A stretch of DNA of 64,000 bases from Diprion similis (GCF_021155765.1 NC_060116.1:16184584-16248583), one strand, 5' to 3'. Shown: positions 22,675 to 36,690, counted from the first letter of the stretch. Notes: generated from the sequence alone by a model not told the origin. A program made the numbers and translations.

Positions 22675-24419
22675 TTAACCGCAGCGAAGTCATTAACGGC
22701 GAATATACGCGAATTCTCTATACAGAGACGTGTGCACTGAAGAAAACTGCGTCGTGTGGGTGACAAATATCGGAGACATTCGAACCACGGTCAGTTAAAA
22801 ATAACTGGCAACAATCAATAAGGAATTTACTCTCAACCAGTATTCCTTTGATGTAAAATTTAGATCAGTAATTACAATCAGTAATCTCGCGATTATTTAT
22901 ATCTGTATCGATTCTAATTATGGATTTTATGATGGGTAAAAAAAAAAAAATTCCCCATTTCAAACGAAGTTATTCAGCTCGATATTTTTTACTAACGGTG
23001 GTAGAATTTCGCCGATTGATTATATATTAACTGTATGTATTTAATCATCATTTTGTACTCAGCTATCATTTACCTTACATACATATAACTATATTGTAGA
23101 TATAACTCAATGATTATATGTATAATAATAATAACGTGGCACAGACTTGACATTTTTTGAAAATATTCTATTCATCGCAGATATTTCGCGAATATATCCT
23201 ATACATGTATGCAATAGTGCCTATTCTGTAGAAACCTTATAATTGATCTATGAACGCCAATACATGGAGATCGATGAGTCATGTGATAATTTGCAGGTGA
23301 CAGTTATTGTGACATTTGCGTGGTCTTTACCAAACGTCTGTAATTGATAAGTATCAAAAGATTAATCATCATTTGTCGTTTGTGATTTACAGACATGCGT
23401 ACGAACAAATGTGCTTCTATAATAATTATCACACACCTATATTTTTATCTCTACATTCGATCTAAACTTCTGCGAGTATGATTAGCATCAATTTTCGGTA
23501 TACAATCAAATTATGCAACAATAAATTACGATAATGAATCTGCTCAATTTATAGGAATGCTTTGAAACCCTTCTTTAAAAACTTCAATGAATTTCCGCGG
23601 CTTCTGGATTATATTTTTTTGATTAAAATGATCTTGAATGATGCTGTATACGTCGATACACAGTAAATCAAAAATTATGATTGTAAGCACAGAGTGTACA
23701 AGCGAGTGACAAAAAAAAAGTATATTTCAAAGAATAGCTAATTATACGTAATCAAGAGATAAACGAATAAACTAATAGGTGATTATAAAAAACGAAAACA
23801 AAAATGCAGGTGTGCCTTCGGTTTGAAATTCAAATCGTTCAATTAATGATGTAAAATGTTAAATGCGTGCCTATAATATCTAAATAATCACACGGTTTTA
23901 AAGCCTCATCTTTGAATATTATAATTGCGAGCAATGAATATTTACCAAGAGAATTATAATAAAATTGCAACTAACTATTCTGCCGCATATACGCCAAGAA
24001 TGCCTTATATATTGAGTACTGTATGAAAATAATTGGCTGCACTAGTCAAATACGAGAACCTACTTATACTTTACAAATATTCTAAAATATATCTGTAATC
24101 TAAAATATACATGAATACATTATACCAGCGTATTAAATGTACACTTACTGTACGATACCCATAAGTTGATAGCGTATTTTGTAAAGTTTGTATGTGTACA
24201 ATTATATTATACTACAGAGTATGTATACGTATATACCACGCATCACGACAAACAAGCACGATATAACGATTTCTTAATTTGTTATACATATCGTTTTAAG
24301 ATTGACTCATGTTTCGCGCACAATTAAAACCTGAATAAAAATAATACCTTAAATAAGAATTTCAATTGGTTTTCAATAGTTGATAGAAACTTGTCAAGAA
24401 TACTGTAAGAAATAGATCC
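22675..24419. other. 3' region between two convergent genes
   Basis: This very AT-rich 1.7 kb interval lies between the stop of the EB-like gene and the proposed 3' end of the methyltransferase gene, which are transcribed toward each other. It probably contains the EB-like gene's 3' UTR; AATAAA hexamers on the plus strand occur at 23520-23525 and 24334-24339. No open frame or RNA gene is supported. Confidence 0.5.
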
Positions 24420-24425
24420 TTTATT
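24420..24425 (-). terminator. Polyadenylation signal AATAAA for the methyltransferase gene
   Basis: On the minus strand this reads AATAAA, about 180 bases beyond the TGA at 24604-24606. It is inferred to define the 3' end of the methyltransferase transcript. Confidence 0.45.
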
Positions 24426-24603
24426 GGTTTGTACAAACAGATTTGTGGTTGATAAATCAGATCAGAACATGCGTTGGATGGAAAAAGAACAATTCTTAAA
24501 TTATATAATCTATGAGCTGTGAATATTTATCTGTACTCTGCTCTTTCCAGGAACTTATTAACGGTTATGAAAACGTTACAATTTTTCTCAACAATAAATT
24601 CGG

Positions 24604-25506
24604 TCACCTTTTTGTAAACACTAAAGAACTGATCAAGTTTCCGGTTTGTCCAGCGAATCGGAACGACGGTGTAGGAATGCTGTGAAGTAGCTCGAAATCT
24701 GGAACAATCAAAAGTAGAAACTTAATAAAATATGCTTACAAGCTTTACATTGTGATTCTGGCACGGTGAACAACACTTACAGGTCTTGAAATGGTTAACT
24801 AGCTCATCTTCGGTCCAGTTGCACGAAGTGATGATTAAAATACCTTGAGGCTCGAGCATTTCCTTGACATTTTTTATATACTTTTCCCTCTTCTCCTTGG
24901 GATTATTGGGATTCAAGCTAACTGCGTCGTAAGTTCCTTTATCGTGAGCAACCCTGAAGCTCGATCCAAGACTCGCCACGTCATTCTCCAGTATATCGAA
25001 GGTCTGCAGCGTTATGTGCGAAAGGCCCTTATCCCTCAGGACTTGAGAAGCGAGGTCGATTGCATTCTGCGAGTAATCGACTCCTGTCAAATTAATGAAC
25101 CCCTCGTCGTGCAGCTCGACCAGCATCATCCCGTTGCCACAGCCGAGGTCAATTATTCTGTCGCCACTGGCGACCAGCTCAGGCTTGGAACTTAGCCACC
25201 TGGAGAAAATTGCAAAGCTTGGAAATGACGAGCAATCGAAGAGAAGGTACGAATTACATGAACGCTTAGTTACCTGACTATTCTCAGAGCACTGTCCTCT
25301 CCGAACCAAACTTCCCCAACGTCACCGTGGTGCTTAAAGTTGTTTATTTCCAGCGAATAGGTCTTATCCCAGCTGCGAAAACGGTATTTACAGGTTATGT
25401 ATTTGAGTATGTATTACAGGTTATGCCAACGTCAAATATTAAGCACAACTCACTAATCCTGGGTCCCAAGTTCAGAGGAATCCAGCTCTTGCTCGACTTC
25501 CGCCAT
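24604..25506 (-). CDS. EEF1AKMT2: eEF1A lysine methyltransferase 2 (METTL10-type), 4 exons, 221 aa
   Basis: Exons are 25506-25454, 25372-25274, 25199-24781 and 24698-24604, with GT-AG introns in phases 2, 2 and 1. This is a seven-beta-strand SAM-dependent methyltransferase that, in the known family, trimethylates a lysine of translation factor eEF1A. Visible motifs are the early W-D-K-T-Y block, SAM-binding motif I DLGCGNG at residues 68-74, the acidic GVDYS at 90-94 ending strand beta-2, a YDAVSLNP post-motif at 141-148, and ITSCNWT with a C-terminal GNLISSLVFTKR strand, as in METTL10. The 221-aa length is close to the family norm of about 220-290. It is divergent from ferrochelatase, and the two ATGs are 917 bases apart. 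No missing catalytic element was seen. The protein should be cytosolic, as no signal or membrane segment is present. Confidence 0.92.
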
Positions 25507-25654
25507 AATCTGAACCCTCCTGAAACGAATTATTTCGTGAAGTAGATATATTACTTCGACTCACTTGACTGCAGTATGTATTTTGAATTACGCGAAGTCA
25601 CGCGGCACTGCTGACAATGAGACATGTGCATGCACAGTGTGCACCGTTTGAGAG

Positions 25655-25722
25655 CAAACCTAACCTAATCGGAGTGTCAGCACGACAAGTTTGCGTTAGG
25701 TTGTTATTAGGTTAGGGTGTGT
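25655..25722 (+). repeat. TTAGG-rich repeat copy A in the shared promoter
   Basis: CCTAACCTAAT at 25659-25669 and ATTAGGTTAGG at 25706-25716 form a perfect 11-base inverted pair flanking a ~36-base spacer. The unit aligns with copy B at 26046-26113 through conserved phrases (aaacctaacc, gttaggtt, attattaggttagggtgtg or close variants). TTAGG is also the ancestral insect telomere unit, but only one or two units occur here, so this is not a telomere array. Confidence 0.7.
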
Positions 25723-26045
25723 GTGCCGTGTGTATACATGATGCAGTAATAATACTGATAATTTGTTGTATATCAGTGGCATTGTGGCATGATGTAAGCA
25801 GATATCAAGTGTGTTCCTGTTTCCTGCGCAACCATCTCTAAGAACTAGTCACGTGTTCTGTACAAGCTACGACCCATGTGAAGGCCATTTTGAATTTCCA
25901 ACCAATCGTATTTGAGATGTTTTTCTCATATTTTCAAGATGGCTTTCATATGGACGGCGCAGAACAGATCTAAAACAGGTCCGCCAAAAGAACACACCTT
26001 ATCTTCTTACATCGTGTGTGCGTGGTGTGTGAAATGCCATTTATG

Positions 26046-26113
26046 CGAAAACCTAACCCAATCTGATTGTCGGTACCGTGAGTTTGAGTTAGGTTATTAT
26101 TAGGTTAGGGTGT
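26046..26113 (+). repeat. TTAGG-rich repeat copy B in the shared promoter
   Basis: This is a diverged direct repeat of the 25655-25722 unit: aacctaaccc near the left end, then agttaggttattattaggttaggg at the right, with ATTAGGTTAGG at 26099-26109. It lies closer to ferrochelatase. It may be a regulatory duplication or two insertions of a small element. Confidence 0.65.
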
Positions 26114-26400
26114 GGGTGAAAAGCAGCCTCTTTTTACCTACCTGCTGATATTTTCGGTATTGAGAAAAGTGCTTCTGTGCGTGTGTGTCGATACTCTGCT
26201 GATTTATCTCGCCGTCGGTTTCAACAACTGAGCCCCGTTACGTTTACGCGTGTGACGGCATTTACGCATAACAAACCGGTGCCATAATCGGTCTGAAAAA
26301 ACTGGCTTGTCATTCCCGGTCCTATAATAACAATAAATAAACCGTGAAGTGATTTTTTAATTACTAATTCTGCTTGGAGCCGATATTGTTACCCAGATTT

Positions 26401-26423
26401 ATGCTCCAGTTATTATTCAAGTC

Positions 26424-26427
<4 letters not shown>
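26401..26427 (+). promoter_or_regulatory. Upstream ORF overlapping the ferrochelatase start codon (ATGA overlap)
   Basis: An ATG at 26401 opens an 8-codon frame (MLQLLFKS) that ends in TGA at 26425-26427. The ferrochelatase ATG is at 26424-26426, so stop and start overlap as ATGA. If 26401 lies in the mRNA leader, which is likely because no acceptor is visible between them, ribosomes would terminate exactly at the main start. This could lower or regulate ferrochelatase translation. Confidence 0.55.
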
Positions 26428-28391
<1,964 letters not shown>

Positions 28392-28527
28392 ACCAAGGAT
28401 TTCTAGAATGATGTGAATTATCTAAAGTAAGAACATGCCCATTCTAAAGCCACAAAAACATTCAATTCGCTGAATAAATTCTTGGAGTGAGCTGCAGCTT
28501 CTTGAGTAGCAAGGCTAAGTTTGTAAC

Positions 28528-28533
28528 AATAAA
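28528..28533 (+). terminator. Polyadenylation signal AATAAA for ferrochelatase
   Basis: This canonical hexamer lies 137 bases after the ferrochelatase stop codon. Another AATAAA at 28473-28478 could be used alternatively. Confidence 0.5.
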
Positions 28534-29514
28534 ATGACTGTAGAAATTTTTAATTTCAATTTATACACGCATTTCCAATTATATCTAGATGTTTTTATTT
28601 ACAAGCCGCGAGTAATTAGCATCAAAAGTGTAGATTTCATTCCATGGTACTGTTTCACAGATAATAATCGATATGGATTCAAATTTCTATATAATAAAAA
28701 TAGCTCTTCACCATTTTTATTTGCGGGAATACTTTCAGGTGACGAAATTCACCGAAGTCCAGGTCACTCTGTCAAATCAATAAATCTTTCTCTTATTCCG
28801 ACGTGTCAACGTGGTGACATTTCAGGTCATACATGTGACATTTGGTTTGATTGATGATCGTATGCTTGATGCCCATTCAATTTCAAAGGTAATATGTTTG
28901 ATTTATATTCAAAGAAAAAAAGGCAACATTTCAGCTCGAAATATGACTTTTGGTAACTGAACGGAATGACATATTTTCTATAACTTGTTTATTTTTATTT
29001 CAATGATATCAGAGTTATGATAAGAGTGAAAAATAAAGACGCTGTGATTTTAATTGTTTTATGTTCGATGTGACGTAAAATTTGAAATCGTCAATATTAC
29101 TCGCTCCGCGGCGGTGTTTGAAAAATTGTAATTTTCAGTCTTCATAGCAAAATTACTAGAATATCGAGAAGTAGGTAATACAAGTATTTGCAGTTCAAAA
29201 AGAGGAATAACGATCCCATCAGCAAGTGCGTGTATGTGTGTGTGTGGGTCAAAAAACCAGAGAACAAGTATCTTCTTCAATCAGAAATCGCCGGCATTTA
29301 ATTGGTCGCAACGTTAGCAAACGCTTGCATTTTTTGTATCCCCGAATTTTCGAGTTCACAGGATATAGCACTATATTCCATTCAGAAGAACAATCTGAAA
29401 AATATTTACAAAAGGGTCTGCATCGTCAATATAACATTAAAAGTTTAACGAATCCGTTGATTACACCGCATCAGGCCAAAGAATCGAACTTCGCAGTAGC
29501 GATTTATGCCTTGG

Positions 29515-29535
29515 ATATATATATATATATATATA
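29515..29535. repeat. (AT)n microsatellite
   Basis: About ten uninterrupted AT units in the intergenic region upstream of the signal-peptide gene. Confidence 0.9.
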
Positions 29536-29689
29536 ACCAGGTTCTTGCCCTATTTTATTTAAAAAATCATTTGTTCAGTCTCAATCCTGAACTGTGGCAC
29601 TTTGCTGCGTCGAAATTGCTCTGCATTACCTACTCTTAATCATCGATCTGCATTACCGACTGAGACATGTCCTAAGTTAGTTCGAAAAA

Positions 29690-29856
29690 GTCGATACCTA
29701 ACAGAGGGCGCCACCACCGCCAGTGCTCCGCGAAGTTGGCCGCGAGTCCGCGAAGTGGCGCGAGTTTTCGGCGTCGGTTTGTCGAGCGCCGCGACGCTCC
29801 ATTCGACTGCTATGACGTCCGTGTGACGGGGGGCGACTCGGTCGGTCTGCGTTAGT
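29690..29856 (+). promoter_or_regulatory. CpG-rich promoter and leader of the signal-peptide gene
   Basis: In contrast to the AT-rich surroundings, this segment is dense in CG dinucleotides (for example gcgccaccaccgccag, gcgccgcgacgctcc) and contains a CRE-like tgacgtcc at 29813-29820. It ends directly at the first in-frame ATG of the next gene. No TATA box is evident close by. It is inferred to be the core promoter region and 5' UTR. Confidence 0.55.
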
Positions 29857-30027
29857 ATGTGTCATGCGTCCCGAGTGCGAGGATCAGGTGTAATGACGGT
29901 CAGAGTGCGGTTGAAGATGCACCGCGCCGCGTTGTTTGTTGTGTTTCTAGTGCTCGTTGTGGACTCAGTGAGTGGGATGATGTTCGAGCACCGTCAATGC
30001 AGCCACCAACACCCCAAAGCGCACGAG
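29857..30027 (+). CDS. First coding exon of a signal-peptide protein; remaining exons not found in the window
   Basis: An open frame starts at ATG 29857, with further in-frame ATGs at 29893 and 29917, and ends at a GTGAGC donor after residue 57 (phase 0). Starting from the third ATG gives a textbook signal peptide: MHRAALFVVFLVLVVDSVSG, with a Ser-x-Gly cleavage region. The short mature part begins near MMFEHRQCSHQHPKAHE, with one cysteine and several histidines. From memory, this Cys/His-rich start with a following PKAHE resembles the mature N-terminus of insect leishmanolysin-like metalloproteases (invadolysin, peptidase family M8). Only 17 residues are available, so this is a weak guess and no symbol is given. 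No downstream exon in the remaining 34 kb could be recognised, so the first intron is probably very long. Codon use and GC content agree with a real exon. Confidence 0.65.
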
Positions 30028-31675
30028 GTGAGCGAGGCGGCGATGCTTAACCTCAAACACCCGCAGCATGTCACCCGATTTCCGCCCTCCAACCCTCGGA
30101 CGTCGGCTTAGTTTTGTCGATCAAACGTTTTTTTCGGCCTCGATAGAAGCGCCTGTGATTTCGTATTCCCCTTGCGCTTTGCGGCCGGAGATTCTGGCGC
30201 AGAAAAAAAAAATATTCATCCTCGCATTGATTAGACTTAGCCTTATTTTCTCTCGAGCGCTCCTTTGTTTTCTTCCGCGATGGCTACATGTCTATCGTCT
30301 TTTATTTTCTCCGCGGAACAAGCCTCTTCGATTTTCAAATTGACCCGTTAGAAGAGTGAGAGAAAAAAAAGACGAGCGTAGCTTGTGTACAAACTGACTG
30401 TCAGCTGTCACCGCACGCGGTCACGTGACTCGGCGTCTAAGGTGATCGTCGAAAAGTTAAAATTCTCGGTTTCCGTTTTCATCTCAATTCGTTGTCGCGA
30501 GTTTTCTGCGTTCGCGATGCTTGCGTACGTTTTTTTATCAGGGTAAGTAATGTGACGGCCTCAGTTCGCGCGGGTTTTTGCCAAACTGAACTCGTTTTTT
30601 GCGCCCTGCCAAATTGCGTGAAATCGGAGTCCCGGCATTGAACTCGATTCTCGACACCGGAACCAACGCCGGTTTTTTTTCTCTACGACCCATTCCGTTG
30701 ACCTTTACACATTGTGTCGGATTTTGTTTACAAGGTAGGTGTTTAACGGTTATTCGCTGAATTCAAAGGAAATTCAACAATTTTAACAAACAATGCGAGT
30801 TCGATGTGGACAAAGATTTAAAGTCGATCAAGGTCGTTCACCTTTAATCATTTTCTTCGCTGCGGGTGTTGGGACAAAAGCACCGCCTAAGTTATAATCA
30901 AGTTTTTGGTTTCTTTTGAAAACGAATCACAAGTATGAAACTGATCGTTATATATATTTTATATAATTGTGTATCATGCTGCATTATATATGTACAAATG
31001 TGTATACCGTGCGTAATTGAAATCCTTAGAAAGAAAAAAGGTTGTTTTGATCGACACTTTAATATAGCTGTATATGTGTAATACAATATATTACTTTTGG
31101 GTGTTTGCGACGAGTTTTGCGATGTAAGGAAGTTTATTCATTCAAAAAGTTTGTCACACAACTTTCGTTCTGTTTAGGCTTAGCAAGTTCTCACTCAATT
31201 ATTCTGTGTTTTCAAGAACTAATTATTAACTGCGCATAAGTTATTTCTGTAAAGCAATAAGTTTGCATTTAAATAACCCGAAATAATTACATAGTAACCG
31301 CAGATTTATAATCATTGAAATAATTTCGAATTACTATTTTTTTTTTCTCACCTATTAAAATAATATTTTCTTTTCAAAAATTCAGCTCTTCTAGATTGCC
31401 ATGTAATTAATTTTCTTATAACATAGATACGTAATTGACGGAATTCCTGCGGGATGCTTAAATCGACTGAATTCCCGACGATGTCACAGAGAGAAATAAA
31501 AAGAACACGAGAAAACAAGAAACCGAAAATGGTAATCGGTTGCGAGAGAAAAAACATCTTGAATCATGGCGTAACGCCCGAGGCGAGAATTGTGCAACGC
31601 GATCTTTTTAAGCCTCTTTATCTTAAAACCTGCTGCAGTTCACGCGGTGCATCGGAGATCGGTTGCGATATACGT

Positions 31676-31678
<3 letters not shown>

Positions 31679-31720
<42 letters not shown>
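31679..31720. repeat. (AT)n followed by (AC)n microsatellite
   Basis: About 17 AT units at 31679-31712 run directly into a short AC tract. It lies in the long presumptive intron. Confidence 0.95.
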
Positions 31721-31721
<1 letters not shown>

Positions 31722-34021
31722 AGTTCTTTCACCTTGAAAGAATTTCTTACCTCCGAATCCCACTATTTCGTTGTCGTTTTTTCCACTTTTAAAGTAAACA
31801 AGCCTACCTTCAACATGGTGTCAGGAATTTCTTTCTTGCTGTATAAGAACGTTAAATTATACCTATACATATACATGCACGATCGTTTTCATAATACCTA
31901 CGTAATTTTCTCAATAAGGATTATATATTTACGGTGTTAATTTTGTATCCGGACTTGTTTACAAAAACAAAAAAAAAAAAAAGCAAGAAATTATACGACG
32001 ACTTCGGATTTAGTCTTATAGGAAGTCTTATCTTGTCGAAGCGAATGCAGTCTTGTTTCCTTTTCTATTCGGCTTATAGCTCGGCAGTATTCCATGGGAT
32101 TCGGTTTCGAAGGAATTGTCTTTTTTCTCTCTTCCTCTCTCGTCGGCAATGAAACTGAAATTTATTACTCAATAGCTTCTCTCCTTTCTCCGTACATATA
32201 TGTATATACATATACCACAAGACTTACATACACTGTACACCTTCAGACTGTACGTATGTTGTTATATATCTTCTCCTCCTATCTCTCGACTGTCCGATTC
32301 TTTTCAACGACGCATTTCAGTCTCTTTCACTTTTGGAATTCTCTGCATACGAGATGCAGTCTCGTATGGAGAATCTTTTTTCTCAATATTCTCTAGTATA
32401 CTCGAGCCTTGCGCGTGTAATGCGTCTACCATCGACGTTATTTCTTGCATTTGTCATACAATTTTTGCACATTAAAATTTATCAGCCTTATGCCTGAAAA
32501 TGTCTGCGAGCGTATGGCTAACTCTTCGCGGTTCGTTTTGTGTATATATATATTTATTATATATACATATATGCATGTAATTTTGTATACGCATTCCGCG
32601 CGGTTGTTAGATACGATATTGCGAACGAAAATTGGTCGAAGGGTCGACCTTGGTGGGTCTTTTTACAAAAATATCTTGAGGGATAAATAAAGTCTTAGTT
32701 AATTTTCTAAAATTAGTCGTCAAGTACAAGTAACTTAAAATTTGTCTTTTCGTCTTCGCTAAGTGGTCGTTTCTAAATCGTTGAGTGAATTTTTCGCAAG
32801 GTTTTTGCGCCTAAGGTGTTGTTCTTTGAGGATTAGATTATACGCATTAGATTTACGAATAATTGAAAATCAAATTGTATCGAATCGAGTTGTATATATA
32901 ATATAATTTGAAAGTTAAACGTTAATTTGATTTAAATTTTGTTACTTTATTGCGTTAGAGTCGGGAGAAACGTCGTCGTTGTTCTCGTTGTTCGTGGACT
33001 TGACGATTCGATTATAACAATTAGAAAACGGCGCAGACTTTCGCGTTGTATATATATATACAAGATATGTAACGGAATTCTAGTTCTGTAATAACCGACG
33101 TAAGGAAAAACGTAACAAAAATAAATCAATAAATAAATAAATAAAGAAAACGAAAACGGAACAAATAGCGAAACTTACGCGAGGATTTGTTCAAGGGGTG
33201 ATAAATTTTTCACGACGGTATTATGTTCCTTATTCTCTTGAAACCCGCAACGTCGCGCGTCGTTGTCGCGGATATAATATGAAAAGCTCTGCTGTACCTA
33301 CTATGACGATGTTTTATATTTTATGTTTACTGCTTCAAGTGGGAGAATCAATCCTCCTAAACGGCGTGATAAAAATATGCTAAGCTGCACTACATTCAGG
33401 TATATACATATATTATATTAGCCATCGTGCATGTATTCAAGTTGCGTTGAATCCTTAAAAATACCGATGATTTCATTTTTTAACACAAAAAAAAATTCAT
33501 CGAATATATATTCACTCTTCATCCTCCTTTTCCTTGGGGCATTCTGCAGTTCTCCTCCGCAGCAGGTAATGGAATTTCAAGGATTTCTCTTGCCTCGAAC
33601 TTATTCTCTACTCGGTATGGGATTGGATGGGTGGGTACCGCATACAGTGTCTACACCGCATGGCTACACATGTATATTGTATACAGTGTACACATCTACC
33701 TATATACAACACACATACACCACATACGATTGTCGTTGATTCGGGGTCAGAGGTAGAAGCAGGAAGTGAAGTTTTAGCGACGCTTTTTACACTGCAGAAG
33801 CTAGTCTCACTGACTCGATCTTTTCTGGCGAGTTGAATTGAGTTAAAAAAAAAAAAGAAAGCAAAACAGAACATAATTTCATTTTCAAACTGTACTTACG
33901 TATACACGTGGAATTGAGCTAATTTACACGTTGCGGCAAATGTGCGAGTGTAGTTTTGATATACTTTATGAGACTCGAGGACCTCGAGAGTAGTGCAGCA
34001 ATTCCTGTGCGGGGATACCCA

Positions 34022-34038
34022 GGGGGGGGGGGGGGGGG
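34022..34038 (+). repeat. Poly-G run of 17
   Basis: Seventeen consecutive G residues in otherwise AT-rich DNA, followed by agcgacgacgacg. The run length may be an assembly or sequencing approximation. G-quadruplex formation is conceivable on the plus strand. Confidence 0.9.
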
Positions 34039-34322
34039 AGCGACGACGACGTTAATTAAGGGAAATAATAATTAGGGAACTAATTCCGAGGCTCTGCACC
34101 GTGATGGAGTTACTCGATATCATATTCCCAGAGAATGTTAGTCAAGTTTAAGGACGCGACTGTGCCGGCTGCAGCCTTCGAGTCGATACACACTCACTCG
34201 CCACATCGACGTATGATTATTATTTCTTGCAATTATTTCTCACGTAAGAATTTTGATTTATCATGTATTTGGGCTAGGACAAAAAACAGTCTCTTCGTTT
34301 TATCTATAAGAAATAAATATAT

Positions 34323-34926
34323 AAAACCGACTATTTTTATTTATTTTTTTTCCGAGTTTCGTGACAAAATGTTAGTTTTTGATGTTTTAAGAGTCCGCTC
34401 CAAAGGACAGTTCAAAAAAAAAATTTTTAAGAGGTCGCTCTACATTTTTTAAAACGTCAGAAATCGTCAAAATCAATTTTTTTTTTTTTTAATCTCTTTT
34501 CTCGTTACGTTATAATTTTATAGACAAAAAAGAAAAGAAGTTTCCGAAAGTTTCAGTTCAAAATTTGAATTCTTAAAGGTCGCTCATAATTTTTTTTCAA
34601 TTTTTTGGTGCATTTCTTTAGATCTTTTCGAACGACCTTTTAATATTCATATTAAAATTTCATAAATTTTTTTTCTTTAATTTAGTAAGAAAGAATCGAT
34701 AACAATACACCACGACATGAATTAAAAATCAAACAAAATACTGAAAATATAATTTTTTTAATTTAATTTTTTGACGATTTTTGACATTTTAAAAAATTTG
34801 GAGCGACCTCTTAAAAATTTTTTCTTGAGATGTCCTTTGGAGTGGGCTCTTAAAACATCAAAAACTAACATTTTGTCACACGAGACTCAAAAAAAAAAAA
34901 ATAGTCGGTTCTCTTGCGCCACCCTA
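34323..34926. mobile_element. Non-autonomous inverted-repeat element, family 1, copy 1 (left terminus degraded)
   Basis: About 600 bases with terminal inverted repeats of roughly 150 bases: gtgacaaaatgttag near the left end pairs with ctaacattttgtcac near the right end, and cactccaaaggaca-type sequence with tgtcctttggagtg. The right terminus ends gcgccaccct followed by TA repeats, as in copy 2. The left terminus lacks the expected gggtggcgc, starting instead at aaaaccgactattt, so that end is truncated or replaced. The interior is in the opposite orientation to copy 2. There is no transposase frame, so it resembles a MITE or foldback element. Confidence 0.85.
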
Positions 34927-35649
34927 ATATATATATATATATATGTATATATATCCGTGTATAAAAGATTTATCGTGAACATTTTAAACAAAAAATTTTG
35001 TATAATTTGTTTAGCGCAGCTCAAATTAAGAAAAATAAAAAAGGGCGGACATTATAACGTCATCGTATTTAGGTATTAAATAATTATACCGTTTAACGCA
35101 GAAGAGCGAAAGAGATACACTGAGCTCAAAATAATGTTACGTCATACTCTTTTAGCGCCGTGTGGCTATATGATGCCGCGGATCACGGGCGTTTGTACAT
35201 ATTATGGAAAAGAGATCGGCCTTTCGCGATATCTGTTTCCATTTGCGAAATAAACGCGAATTTCAAATATCCGGTCCAAGTTCTACCCACTCCTATCCAT
35301 TCACGTATCAATGTATGGCTGGTACTGATTCCAAATTTATTTTCCCTTCTTTTGTAGGCGTATAATCTACCCCTTTTCGGCCTCGTCTCTCGTTGAATTG
35401 AAACGAGTCAACCGCGATGATGGACAAAAAGTTAATTACAAATCTCTTTCTTTTTTTTTTCAAATTTTCTTTTTCATCTTTTTCAATTATCACGAATTTA
35501 TTATACCCACGCGAAACTCGTGCGTACATAAATCACATGTATGTTACACTTACGTTGCATGTATGGTATATTCTACGCATTGGAAAAATGATTTCGGCTT
35601 AATTGACGCGGGTTTTATAAACTTAGAAACGATTAGATTCTCGCACTGA

Positions 35650-36145
35650 TCGGTTCAGTACTTTTTCAATTATTTGAATAACAAAACTCTAAAAATAAAA
35701 TAAAAATTATTATATCTTGAGAACGGATCAATGGATTTGAATGAAAATTCATACCAATAGGTGTCTCGAGTCGCTAATCACAAATATAAAGCTGGATTCT
35801 CAAAATTTTGATTTGTTGTAGTCGATATGCTGAAAAGAAGAAACTAAAAACATTTGAATTCTTATGAAAATTGTTTATACTCGAAGGACTGATCACAAAT
35901 CTGAGATCAAGCTTACGAATTCCCAAATTTCCAATCCAACATGGTGGAAACAAGAATATCTAAAAATATTCAAATTTCGGTCAAAATTAGTAGGCGGAGG
36001 TTTTTGCGGTCAATGGTAAAGCATCGAAGGTCAGACTTCCAATATTTGTAATGGTGTATCCATTATGGCGTTAGAAAATAAAAAGAAGTCACATATTTTT
36101 CGTTAATCACGAATCTGAATTCGTAGTTTGAAATTCGAATTGCAT
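35650..36145. repeat. Degenerate interspersed repeat with internal reiteration
   Basis: Related phrases recur at uneven spacing: gctaatcacaaatataa (about 35772), ctgatcacaaatctgaga (about 35888) and gttaatcacgaatctgaat (about 36104), mixed with tcaaaattttgattt and aacatggtgga sequences. This looks like an old, diverged interspersed repeat whose unit is itself partly tandem. The boundaries are approximate and no coding capacity was seen. Confidence 0.4.
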
Positions 36146-36690
36146 ATTATCATTATTTTTTTCCTGCTAACCTGAAACCGGCAATGCGAGAACGCGAGTT
36201 CGAGGTCTGGCTCATGGCCAGCCTAAAGCCGCTTGTTGAAACAGCATTCGCACGCGTAATATAGGTATATAACGTATACTTAATATATAGTACATTCAGA
36301 GTCGAGTGTCGAGTTTTATGCAAGGCGCCTCTTTCTATCACCCGTGCAATTGAACTCTTACCCCACTTTGATTATCTATCTACAAACTACACAGTCCAAT
36401 TACGAGAGTCGACCGCTGAATCGGGGGCTTTCAATTCACCGAAGCTTTCATTAACATCCGCTCCTCTACGCTTTTATCGAATGATCCTTTCTCACTGCTT
36501 CACGTAGGTATAGGTATAGGTATGTATGTACTTTATGCTACGCGTTGGATTTGAAAAAAAAAATTTCGGAAGTTTGTTGGTATTTATAATAAAAAGAAGA
36601 AATAAAAAATTCATAAATAAATTAATTTGCTGTCTGCATGTAATTGTCCAATATTGCTATGGACATAATAAAATATCTATCTATCTATAC

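Larger units (their letters stand above)
25507..26423. promoter_or_regulatory. Shared head-to-head promoter region of the methyltransferase and ferrochelatase genes
   Basis: The 917-base interval between divergent start codons must supply both promoters and leaders. It contains two diverged ~70-base direct repeats (about 25655-25722 and 26046-26113). Each carries a CCTAACC-type motif at its left and ATTAGGTTAGG at its right. No obvious TATA box precedes ferrochelatase, consistent with housekeeping expression. Confidence 0.6.
28392..29856. other. Ferrochelatase 3' UTR and intergenic region
   Basis: Two AATAAA signals, 28473-28478 and 28528-28533, lie within 150 bases of the ferrochelatase stop. 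Beyond them the sequence is AT-rich with a TA repeat at 29515-29535 and no convincing coding frame. From about 29690 it becomes strongly GC- and CpG-rich, leading into the next gene. Confidence 0.55.

Noticed and set aside
22494-22763. Alternative frame through the last exon of the EB-like gene
   Set aside because: It requires a different intron phase from the one fixed by exon 3; the phase-1 frame gives the GPI-like tail instead.
25655-26113. Possible telomeric or subtelomeric array because of TTAGG motifs
   Set aside because: Only one to two TTAGG units occur per copy, embedded in a promoter between housekeeping genes; there is no tandem array.
30517-30545. Alternative first exon (short ATG frame ending at GTAAGT) downstream of the signal-peptide exon
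   Set aside because: Only nine codons with no distinctive sequence; a chance ATG plus donor is as likely.
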